NCBI GenBank assembly: GCA_964019425.1
Contig: OZ025830.1
Coordinates: forward strand, 248,001-312,000
Direction of reading: 5' to 3'
DNA length: 64,000 nucleotides
DNA from: Flectonema sp. DT1601
Taxonomy: Eukaryota; Euglenozoa; Diplonemea; Diplonemida; Diplonemidae
Shown here piece after piece: positions 1 through 8,339 of the stretch (position 1 is its first letter; every line of letters starts with the position of its first letter). The position numbers and the translations under genes were made by a program. Under the pieces are notes generated by a model. It did not search any database. It was not told the DNA's origin and saw nothing but the letters and a program-made list of their open reading frames with translations.

Positions 1-678
1 GAAGAACAACGTCAGCACCCTCTTCAACTTCTTCTTCCGCGAGAGGTGCCTGGTAACCGATGTCATCCTTGTCCAGTTCCTCAACTGAGAGTTTGATGAT
101 CATTCTAGTGAAAGTGGTCTCAACTGTCTTTTCAGCAAGTGGCTCTTCTCCTTCCTGTTGGTTTTGAGGATTTAGTTTGAGGACATAAAAAGGATACCTA
201 ACTTAACTCAAAACAAACCTTTGGTTCTTCACGTGGAACCCACTTCTTGATTACGACGGTAGGTTCGATGGAAGTAATCTGGTGGAGACCCTTTACTCTT
301 CTCTTTACCATTTCAGCGATGGTGATGGTCTTGGCTACAACTGTTGTGTTTGTTGATTAGTAGCTCACTTTAAGTCATCGACTACGGGAATGAAGACTAA
401 GGTTGTGACATACGAAGTCCGAAACCAGTGATAGTACAGCTCTTGTGGTCTTTTTCTTTAAAGAGTTTAATGATGTTGAGGATCAGAGTTTTAGCGTCTT
501 CGTACGAGCTGTTATATTATTGTTATTAAAGTATTACTATGAACCACTAAGTAGTATTCACCTTATCGTATTTCATTGCATACCTTACTTTGATCTCATT
601 CTCTGGTCTATCTTCGTCATCTTTCTCTTTCTTCAATTTGTACAACTTGCTGTCTATCTTCTCCTTCTTCTCAGGCAT
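1..678 (-). CDS. Alba-domain nucleic-acid-binding protein (5' part, runs off window)
   Basis: Four exons at 584-678, 414-508, 219-340 and 1-154; the frame stays open across all three junctions (introns of 75, 73 and 64 bases; donors GTATGC, GTATGT, GTTTGT; acceptors ending ACAG). The spliced protein has a lysine-rich start (MPEKKEKIDSKLYK) and then an Alba fold: VSSYEDAKTLILNIIKLF, the ITGFGL turn, and AKTITIAEMVKRRVKGLHQI. An acidic segment (LAEEEVEEGA) follows at the window edge. Alba proteins bind RNA or DNA as dimers; in kinetoplastids they act in mRNA translation and stability. No single reading frame exceeds a few dozen codons here, so the gene is visible only after splicing. The C-terminus lies outside the window. 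The family call is firm; an mRNA-binding role is inferred. Confidence 0.85.
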
Positions 679-1515
679 TTTCGCAGACAACAGAAACTAT
701 GTTGAAATTAAAGACATTAATAAACCAGTGAAACATAAAACAAAACAGACTTACATATTGCAAAACTATTGTAGTAGCAATCGTCTATAAAACCCTTTTT
801 TTATCTTTATTTTCATTTTTATTCTTTTTTTCTTTTTGCAGCTTGGGGCTTCTACTCCAAAGCAACCCCCATCCTTCCTACTAAAAGAAAACATGTAGGG
901 GAGGCAGAAGAGGGAAAAGAAAAAATATGAAAAAAAACAACAACAACAATAACAACAAAAATACATGTAACTAGAGCGGAATAATTGTATAAATTATCCT
1001 TTGTCAGTGTGTGATAACAATGACAAAAAAGTGATTCTGGTTTACTTAGCCTTAAAATAACGAGAGGGGGGAAATATTGGAAGATACAATAGGGATACAA
1101 GGGGAAGTTCAATTTTCGGGAGAACAAAAAGGGGGAAAGAAAAACAGTCTACAAAGGTTTAACGGAAGAAAAACAAGGGTGGGGGAATATAATAACAAAC
1201 TGAAAAGTGAAACATAGTAGTATCAGAAATAAGCAATTAATTCACGGGAACTGAGTAAACAATAAATAGCTATCATCAGACAGTCGGAAGTAATGACAGC
1301 ATAGCGTGGCTAATGAAACCATGCACGATGAGTAGTCTTCAGACCACTACCGTGACTGTCCTCAGCATAGCGTGGCTGCCCTAAAAGTTCCTTGAGGTTC
1401 TTCAGAGGCTTCGCACCGAGACGAAGCTTAGCCAGCCGTGTCACCAGAAGTGATATAAACTAATTGGATGCTCACCTAAGTGAACAGCGAGTCGTGATTG
1501 GAAATTATTTAAATT
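679..1515. other. Intergenic region with A/T-rich tracts and one structured element
   Basis: No coding exon is convincing here. The left half is T/A-rich. A 14-base motif (AGCATAGCGTGGCT) occurs at about 1298 and again inside the structured element at 1329-1415, which is annotated separately. Confidence 0.5.
1329..1415 (-). ncRNA. Candidate structured RNA or dispersed element, copy A
   Basis: Read on the minus strand, bases 1342-1381 are identical over 40 bases to the plus strand at 61967-62006, and similarity continues on both sides. The minus strand ends in a hairpin of about 7 base pairs (stem AGTGGTC/GACTACT with one G-U pair) closed by the loop TGAA. A second hairpin around CTGAAGAACCTCA is imperfect in this copy. 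The element lies between genes and has no open reading frame. It could be a non-coding RNA gene or a small mobile element; I do not recognise it. Confidence 0.45.
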
Positions 1516-3348
1516 CTATGCAGACAGATTGGTTGTGTAGGAAGGACGATTTCTAATTGGAGAAACCCTACCAATGTCACTCGTGAAATCTTGGTGAGCA
1601 GTGCGAAGAGCTTCTTCCTTGCGTTCCATGTTTTCACGCTGTTCACGTAATCTTACTTCTTGTTCTAGTATTTCATTCTCACGAGTTTCTTCCTGTGCTC
1701 GTCTATCAATCATGTCTCTGTCTTTATCTTCGAGTGCACCCAAAACCTTTTGATGATCTTCAAGAGATCTGATTGCTCGTTCCAGAGCTGCCTTTCTTTG
1801 AAGTTCTTTAGTTTTTAACTTCGATAAGTCTTGGTCTTCTTGAGTTTTGTGTGCCTGAGCTTGATTTACTTCTTTGACGGTGTCGCGATGAGCTTGTGCG
1901 AGTTTGGATTCTGCCTCCATAGCTTGCTTTAATTCGCCTTCAATGTCTTGAACCTTATCCTGAGTTCCCGACAACTCTGATTCTGCTTCTCCCTTTGCAA
2001 CTTCTTGGTCGTTTACCTTTGACTTCGCGGCTTCGATTGCTTGGCCCGCGTCGACTATAAGTTGTTGTTGTCTTTCAACTTCTTTCATTTGGTTTTCAAC
2101 GAGTTTCTGGAGACGTTCCAGTTCCCGTTTCGCTTTTTCGAGGTCGTTCTCCTGCGACTTTTCCTTCTTTACTGCGGTGTCAACTGCTCTTGCAGCGCAT
2201 CTCAGAGCGCTGTCTCGCTGACGGACACCTTCCTTAGCGCGATCGCGGTCACCCTGGGCATCGCGTAGCTTAGAACGGATGTCTTCTGTTTCAGAGTGTG
2301 CGGCATCTTTTTGAGCACGAGCGTCCTTTTCGACGTCCTTTGCAGCCTCCACAGCATCGTTTGCTGAGCGATTATTGTCTTCTGCTGATCCAATTTGGTT
2401 TTCCGAGTCTGCAAGTTCGTCCTGCGCTTCGTCGCGACGCTTCTCAAGTTCTTGCTGAAGCATTCTCGCCTGCTCCATGTTCTGATTTCTCAGATCATGT
2501 TGGAGTTGATCACGGCATCTAAAGTACATAGAATCGAGTAGTTTAGGATACATTTCAGCAAATACTTGAAACTCTGAGAACGATACGTAACCGTCTTCAT
2601 TGCGATCGGCTTTTTTGTGAAATAAATCATGAACAGTTTCATCTGTGAAAGGTCCATCAGGAGTAGTAAGACGAAGACGAGTAAACAACGTTGACCAATC
2701 ATCGTATGAAACAGTTCTGGCCTTACGACCGTCAAGTTCATCGTAGACAACTCGAACCTTTTCTGAATGAGTAACAAGTTCTGGTAGAATATCATATTCC
2801 ATTATTGCAGGTAGTGCTGGTGGTGGTGGTGGAGGAGTTGGTAGCACAACAGAATGAGGCATGGAGTAAGCACCTCTTTGTCTTGTTGGGGAAACATTAA
2901 CATGAGCTGAAATTGGATCAATCATTCCAACAGGCATCATAACAGGAGACCCAGCAACAGACACAATTGGAGGAGAAACTGGAACAGGTCGATGAACAGA
3001 ATAAATATCACCACCTGGAGAGAATGGTTTTACCGGAGGAGGAATTCTGCCAGGAGTGTCTCTATGCCATGGTGATTCCCTCTGAAAAACATATATTTGA
3101 CAATAATCCGCAAGCTGCGACGTTGACACTAAGTCTACCCACATCTCCATTCGCTCATCAAATACTTGAACTCTGTGGGCAATGAACGGAGCGACTGGCA
3201 CACCTGCTGGTCTTCTCAATGCTGATTCAGCTGACAGCACTGTTTCTACCTTTTCACGCAATTCTGAAATGTTGGGCACCGTTGGGAAAGTGAGTTCAAA
3301 ATTGCACTTGGCATGGAAATCGACCGCACAGAGAACAGTGAACACCAT
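1516..3348 (-). CDS. BILBO1-like EF-hand and coiled-coil cytoskeletal protein
   Basis: 610 aa, single exon. The N-terminal domain (about 1-110: CNFELTFPTVPNISEL, then MWVDLVSTSQLADYCQIYVF and PPPVKP) resembles from memory the ubiquitin-like domain of Trypanosoma BILBO1, which builds the flagellar pocket collar. A proline-rich linker (120-185, with a PPPPPP run) leads to a degenerate EF-hand near 197-230 and a canonical one at 248-259 (D-R-N-E-D-G-Y-V-S-F-S-E). Residues 275-600 are a continuous charged coiled coil. The order and length match BILBO1 (about 590 aa). I start at 3348 because this is the first ATG, after TTTACTTTTATTAG upstream; the open frame extends five codons further but without ATG. 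A general EF-hand coiled-coil protein is the alternative. Confidence 0.65.
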   Translation of the reverse strand: MVFTVLCAVDFHAKCNFELTFPTVPNISELREKVETVLSAESALRRPAGVPVAPFIAHRVQVFDERMEMWVDLVSTSQLADYCQIYVFQRESPWHRDTPGRIPPPVKPFSPGGDIYSVHRPVPVSPPIVSVAGSPVMMPVGMIDPISAHVNVSPTRQRGAYSMPHSVVLPTPPPPPPALPAIMEYDILPELVTHSEKVRVVYDELDGRKARTVSYDDWSTLFTRLRLTTPDGPFTDETVHDLFHKKADRNEDGYVSFSEFQVFAEMYPKLLDSMYFRCRDQLQHDLRNQNMEQARMLQQELEKRRDEAQDELADSENQIGSAEDNNRSANDAVEAAKDVEKDARAQKDAAHSETEDIRSKLRDAQGDRDRAKEGVRQRDSALRCAARAVDTAVKKEKSQENDLEKAKRELERLQKLVENQMKEVERQQQLIVDAGQAIEAAKSKVNDQEVAKGEAESELSGTQDKVQDIEGELKQAMEAESKLAQAHRDTVKEVNQAQAHKTQEDQDLSKLKTKELQRKAALERAIRSLEDHQKVLGALEDKDRDMIDRRAQEETRENEILEQEVRLREQRENMERKEEALRTAHQDFTSDIGRVSPIRNRPSYTTNLSA

Positions 3349-3708
3349 CTTTTTTTTGAACAATAAATGCTTCTAATAAAAGTAAAGGTAAGAAAATCGT
3401 ATTTCAAAAAAAAAAAAAAAGAAAAAATAGAAAATCCGTTGACCTACTCACTGCAGGCATCCGCTACAATCCCCTGAAGAAAAAATTAACATAAAAACAC
3501 AATCAATAGGTTTATTTTGTACTTTAACTTACACCGAAACACGGCGAATACCGTTAGTGAGTTACTTTGGGAAAGGAAGCAACAGAAATAACAACTAATA
3601 ACATGGCACGCATAATAAGGTGTGCTATTAATTGGAAAATTGAAGAGTGGAAGGATACAAAAAAAAAAAAAACGATTGTAAATAAAGTTATATTCATCTA
3701 GTTGTAAA

Positions 3709-4170
3709 CTACTGTCCCTCATAGTAATTAGATATTTGATGAGGAACGAAGTCGTCTGTGTCATCATCTGGAAGTGGAATGTTGACACAATGACTGGTCT
3801 GCTCCACGAATTCTTCAAAATCAATTTCCGTCAGCCGAACAGGCTTCGCTATCTTCACCCAATAAGCATCAGTGCAAGTGATATTATTAAATTTTCCTCC
3901 ACGTCCGTATTGCTTTTCATAATTCTCCTTCGCCTTTGCCCAGAATGCTGCTATTTTTGGGTTTTGAGATTCCTTTCTCCACATCTCTACGCAGTCAGCC
4001 AGATCAAGTAGAGGATGGTTTTCTGTAGTCCAATTGTTAATACCTTTCTTAATTAATCTTTGATTACCATAAATTAATAAATATACTCCCTCGTTAAATT
4101 CAGCTAATACGATTTGATGTTTGCTTGAGAGAATTTCTTGTGGGATCGTCGACATTTCGAGGGCAGGCAT
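3709..4170 (-). CDS. Uncharacterised 153-aa protein
   Basis: I do not recognise the family. It is a compact soluble protein with alternating strands and helices (QIVLAEFNEGVYLLIYGNQR; AAFWAKAKENYEKQYGRGGK) and an acidic tail (LPDDDTDDFVPHQ). There is no signal peptide or membrane segment. The ATG at 4170 follows TTTTTATCCAATCAG by about 50 bases, a plausible trans-splice acceptor. A second in-frame ATG five codons later could also serve. It lies about 360 bases downstream of the start of the BILBO1-like gene. Confidence 0.7.
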   Translation of the reverse strand: MPALEMSTIPQEILSSKHQIVLAEFNEGVYLLIYGNQRLIKKGINNWTTENHPLLDLADCVEMWRKESQNPKIAAFWAKAKENYEKQYGRGGKFNNITCTDAYWVKIAKPVRLTEIDFEEFVEQTSHCVNIPLPDDDTDDFVPHQISNYYEGQ

Positions 4171-4670
4171 CGTTTTGTTTTTTGTTTAAAGGTGTGCTTT
4201 ACACAAACTGATTGGATAAAAATGTTAATCACGATCAAAGTAACGAGAAAGGTATTATTTTAATAATGATCACTATGCATTTGAAAGTCTCTATATGAAT
4301 ACCTGAATAATGTGAAATGATAAAAAACATAGTCGAACACCAACAGATCAAAACAACTACAATACTACTAAAGAAAGACTGAGGGCGTACTACACAAAAA
4401 CAGGGTGGGCAGATTACCAAAACAAAATACTTATCTATTTATTTTTATTTTTATTTTTTTTTTGTTGTCCAAGAATCTATTTTTTATAATTTTTTTTTTT
4501 TTTCCCCCATTCATATTATTCTATATAACAACGGTTACCACGCAAACCAAAATCCGATTGGTGCGTTTCTTCATTTAAAAAAAAAAAAAAAATGTTTAAT
4601 TTTCGTGCGTGTTCGGAATAGTCTCCAGGACAGTTACGATAAAAATTAATTCAGACAAAGGAAGAGTTGA
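4171..4670. other. Intergenic, A/T-rich, nothing recognised
   Basis: It contains T-runs near 4450-4505 and an A-run near 4577-4592. A stretch from about 4235 to 4420 is open in one minus frame but reads as low-complexity hydrophobic sequence without a credible start. I see no gene. Confidence 0.5.
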
Positions 4671-5339
4671 TTAGAAATCCTCAGAGCAAACAGCAGGTGG
4701 CTCTGGTTGTGTTTCTTGAGCAACCTCCGATTCTTCGAAGTCCTTGGGATGCCATTCAGCTGTTGCTGCCTGGGCTTCCCATCGTTGGGCAGCATCATCA
4801 CCGTATTCTTGTTGAAATTCATCAAATGTATAAATCTCACCATCCGTTGGATCAACACGAAATTCAACTTCTTCTTGTGGTTGGACATTCTGCTGATCGT
4901 ATACTTCAGCAGTATTAATAACAACATTATCACTTGAGAACTGTGTTGGAGGAACAATATCTACGTTTGAATAATCAACGTACTCACTTGCAGGAGGAAC
5001 AGACACGTCCACAGGAACAATACTTTCCATTTCCTGAATCCCATTCTGTTCCATAGCACTTGCAGTTCTCCCCGTGGTAACATAAGCTGGTTGTTCAACT
5101 ACCGTAGCTACGTGGTTCTCATGTGATCTGATTAAATTTGCTTCTTCACCACTTTTTCCCTTTTCTTCGTATCTAACCATTCTCTTTCCAGCTTGAATAA
5201 ACCAACAGCACGCTATGACTATAAATATGAGAATAGACACGGCTATAATAATAAGAGCCATATCCGATATGCTACCTCCTTCATTGTAACTCCTCAGGAC
5301 TGTAACAGGTTGCGTGTCTGATGTCCATCCTGTCGGCAT
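4671..5339 (-). CDS. Single-pass membrane protein with long acidic cytoplasmic tail
   Basis: 222 aa. A short N-terminal segment of about 26 residues is followed by one transmembrane helix (about 27-50: MALIIIAVSILIFIVIACCW), a basic stop-transfer stretch (QAGKRMVRYEEKGK) and a long acidic, Glu/Gln/Pro-rich tail. There is no cleavable signal peptide, so the short N-terminus is probably outside or lumenal (inferred). The tail contains VDPTDGEIYTFDEFQQEYGD followed by A-Q-R-W-E-A, which looks like a short conserved Y-T-x-x-E-F-x-x-x-Y-G...W module, but I cannot name it. The ATG at 5339 is 14 bases after ATTCAAGACAG. Function unknown. Confidence 0.75.
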   Translation of the reverse strand: MPTGWTSDTQPVTVLRSYNEGGSISDMALIIIAVSILIFIVIACCWFIQAGKRMVRYEEKGKSGEEANLIRSHENHVATVVEQPAYVTTGRTASAMEQNGIQEMESIVPVDVSVPPASEYVDYSNVDIVPPTQFSSDNVVINTAEVYDQQNVQPQEEVEFRVDPTDGEIYTFDEFQQEYGDDAAQRWEAQAATAEWHPKDFEESEVAQETQPEPPAVCSEDF

Positions 5340-5493
5340 TGTACCCGCTCCTGTCTTGAATAGAATATTATTAAAAGAATAAGATCAGAAACAGTAAACG
5401 AAAAAATGTTTAAAAAAGTGTAAATATAAATTAATTTCCAATAACTAATACGCAACTACAAACATAATATGAATAAGTCGATCGTACAAGAAG

Positions 5494-7716
5494 TCATCTG
5501 AGATTTATAATTAACTCCAGAGCCTTTGATTCTGGTAAGTTGTGTATATTTTGAACTTGTGGTAGTATGGAAGCACTCTTTGACAAGAACAGGGTAGTAG
5601 ATCCTTTACAGAATTGAGACTTTGGACGTGCAGCTTGATGTGCTTTTCTATAAACCTCACCAATAGGAGGGCTGCGATTAGGTATCGGAACCTCTGTTGA
5701 ACAACACCAATCTCTGATACAATTATTAGTTGTTTGAGGTAATCCAGATGGAGGCTGCTTTACCTTCGAGATAAGCATTTTCTTTTGAGGTTTTTTATGA
5801 TATCTATAAAGCTGTAGTCCGCAACTCAACCCCTGAGATATACCAGTTGCCGTTAAATTATTAGCCGACACAACACTAGTGGCGGGAGTACTTGTGAAGT
5901 TTATAAGTTGAGGATGTGAATAACCTAAACAAGGAGTTTTTAGTCGGGGATCACATAAGTAGTTTTGAGTTTTTTTGAAACTCGATGGAACAAGTCTGGC
6001 ATGACGACTACTATTTCTGATTGATGATAAGTACAGTCTACTTGTTGGTGAGATGTATGTTTGTTGTTGTTGTTGAAGAACGCAACGATGTTTGTCAACA
6101 TCGTTAATAATATCAAGTTGTGAGCTATCTTCTGACTCAGACATATCATTGTCTAAGGCGTATCTCGCATTCATCAATTCAGCTAATCTCAATTCTTCTT
6201 GTAAAAGATTCATTCTTTTTAGTGATTGTTTCATTTTAGGTTTCCAAACTCGTCTAGCAGCCGCACCCTTCCAGACTCTTTGAATTTTCACTGCGGCCTG
6301 TCGAATACGATGCGCAGTTTGTTTCAACCTGCAAACCCTCCGCACAGCTATGTATCTTCGAAATGCTGCTTGTATCAGAATCGGTGCTCGTGCAACTGTT
6401 CGCTCATGTCGAATTCTTTCTATCACTCGAGTAGCCGATACTACTTTAGCGTATCTCTGGAGACGAAATATTTTAGATAGTACAGGTTTGTATCTCCAAA
6501 ATAGTTCTCCCACGGGGATTCTACTGTATTGGTTGCCTTCACAAAGCAATTTAAATGTCGCAGCGCGAGCAGATATCACTCTCATGAAGTTTAATACAAT
6601 CATTCCTGCAAAACTTCTCAGCTTAGAAGATAAAGTTGCAAAAGCAATCTTCTTTGCAGCGATTACAAGTCTGTAACGCTGAATGGTTTGAACACAGTGA
6701 TCTCGTCGTTTTTCAAATTTAAGTTTTTTGAAAATTTTTCTTGAATGGAAACACCTCCAAGATTTTTGTATAACAACTGCTTTCTGCGTAATTAAAAGTC
6801 TTTTTCTAAGAACAAATCCTCTGATAATTCGTTGGATTTGATTAGCTGCATAAAATCTATTTTTAACAACCACCACTCTTCTTCTATCAAAACAACCTCG
6901 GATGAATCGCTGAATGTCAATTGCAGCGATGATGTGATTAGGATTAACAAGGTGAGGAGTACACGCAAAACGTGATATAATAAAGCCTGATTGAATCTTT
7001 TCAGATTCAATAACGTATCTTATACTTCTAGCTATCTCTGGTAAATACAACAGGTACTTCAACAACATCTCCCATTTCTCAGTAGTTTCACAAAGGGGAA
7101 TAATTGTATCAATAATTACGTTACTAAAGTTTAAATTCCACTCCAACTCTTCACAAGAACACATCGCAAGTAAGAATTGAAGCTGGAAAGCCTGTGGTAA
7201 ATCATGAGAGTTTGCTATGGTAAAGAACTGAGTTCGACTGATAATTTGCTTCTTAAAACAAATTAACACAAAATCAAAAATAATTGAATGCTCATAACTC
7301 ATTGACATACTACTATTGCAAGTTACATAAGTAAAAATGTATTCCGTGACTGTTTCTTGTTTTGGTTCAAAGGACCCTTCTCGTGAGATACCATCAATAA
7401 GAACTGCAAGAGAATGTTCTCCGTAGTCGTTATTATCAACCAACCAACGAAGTAACAGTTGTGGTTGGGCACATTTATCAAAACTCGTATCACATTTATA
7501 TACTCTTAACAGTTTAGGAAGATAATCGGGTATCTCTTCTCGTGTGAGATCATTCCAAATTCGATTCTCAGCTTTTAGTCTTTGAAACAATGCAGGTGAA
7601 CATTCATTTTCTCCTATTTCAGTGATGTGATCAAGAAGCTCGTCAATTGCTTCATCGTGTAAGCTTCTTGATGATGCCCTTGAAGAAGCTCGTGACGATA
7701 CAACTGAACTCGGCAT
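5494..7716 (-). CDS. IQ-motif protein, probable calmodulin-binding cytoskeletal protein
   Basis: 740 aa, single exon. The first 280 residues are acidic and helical and I do not recognise them. From about 285 there is a series of IQ-like motifs: IDIQRFIRGCFDRRR, ANQIQRIIRGFVLRKR, AVVIQKSWRCFHSRK, then weaker ones, and near the end of the series ILIQAAFRRYIAVRR and AVKIQRVWKGAAARR. Such arrays bind calmodulin or myosin-light-chain-like EF-hand proteins. The C-terminal 200 residues are Ser/Thr/Gln-rich and low in predicted order. No motor or kinase domain is present. The ATG at 7716 directly follows TATATAACAG. The IQ assignment is secure; a flagellar or cortical role is inferred from the family only. 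Confidence 0.8.
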   Translation of the reverse strand: MPSSVVSSRASSRASSRSLHDEAIDELLDHITEIGENECSPALFQRLKAENRIWNDLTREEIPDYLPKLLRVYKCDTSFDKCAQPQLLLRWLVDNNDYGEHSLAVLIDGISREGSFEPKQETVTEYIFTYVTCNSSMSMSYEHSIIFDFVLICFKKQIISRTQFFTIANSHDLPQAFQLQFLLAMCSCEELEWNLNFSNVIIDTIIPLCETTEKWEMLLKYLLYLPEIARSIRYVIESEKIQSGFIISRFACTPHLVNPNHIIAAIDIQRFIRGCFDRRRVVVVKNRFYAANQIQRIIRGFVLRKRLLITQKAVVIQKSWRCFHSRKIFKKLKFEKRRDHCVQTIQRYRLVIAAKKIAFATLSSKLRSFAGMIVLNFMRVISARAATFKLLCEGNQYSRIPVGELFWRYKPVLSKIFRLQRYAKVVSATRVIERIRHERTVARAPILIQAAFRRYIAVRRVCRLKQTAHRIRQAAVKIQRVWKGAAARRVWKPKMKQSLKRMNLLQEELRLAELMNARYALDNDMSESEDSSQLDIINDVDKHRCVLQQQQQTYISPTSRLYLSSIRNSSRHARLVPSSFKKTQNYLCDPRLKTPCLGYSHPQLINFTSTPATSVVSANNLTATGISQGLSCGLQLYRYHKKPQKKMLISKVKQPPSGLPQTTNNCIRDWCCSTEVPIPNRSPPIGEVYRKAHQAARPKSQFCKGSTTLFLSKSASILPQVQNIHNLPESKALELIINLR

Positions 7717-8339
7717 CTGTTATATATAATTGGTAAAACTGTTATAAAATGATAATAAATATTAAACCCTGTTCTTTGGTACTAATTTGAAAAAAATCGA
7801 TATAAAAAAAAAAAATTACAATGTTGCTATTAACTTGAAACATAAAGTCGGATCATTTTAACGTAAACGATTAAAACTCTTTGAAGTAACTATTTAGGTT
7901 TTCGCCGGATAAGAAATCCATATACCTCTTTACCTCTATTCTCTTATCTGTACCAAATCATTGAGAGGCGTAGTTACTTTGTTTACGTTCTGTTTTTATA
8001 CTAATTTGAAAAAGTCGATAAAAAAAAAAAATACAATGCAGCAGGGAGGGGGGTTTTGATGGAAATAGAGAAATCATGACTCACCACAACAATCATGATC
8101 TTGACATTAAGACATTTATGTCTAAAGAGGATAAACAAAAAAATACTTACATTTTAATAGCAACGCAAATAAAGCGAACGATAAACCGTAACAAAACCAA
8201 AGAATTCTTTTTGAGAAAGGCATCTGAAAGAGATCAAGAAAACGAGCATACCGATTAGCAGGAATAATCAGTCAAATCAGAGATATAAAAAAAAAAAACT
8301 AAATTTTAAACTTAACTAAGCTCAGAAAGAAGAATACAC
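7717..8339. other. Intergenic with a duplicated 40-base segment
   Basis: Nothing coding is convincing. A plus-strand open stretch at 8076-8258 is lysine-rich and looks accidental. A segment of about 40 bases beginning ACTAATTTGAAAAA occurs twice, at about 7781 and 8000. Confidence 0.5.
7781..8039. repeat. Pair of ~40-bp direct repeats
   Basis: The two copies (about 7781-7822 and 8000-8039) share ACTAATTTGAAAAA, then TCGAT, an A-run and TACAATG, with differing A-run lengths. They lie upstream of the IQ gene and downstream of the SAM/WW gene. This may be a local duplication or a shared processing signal. Confidence 0.5.
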
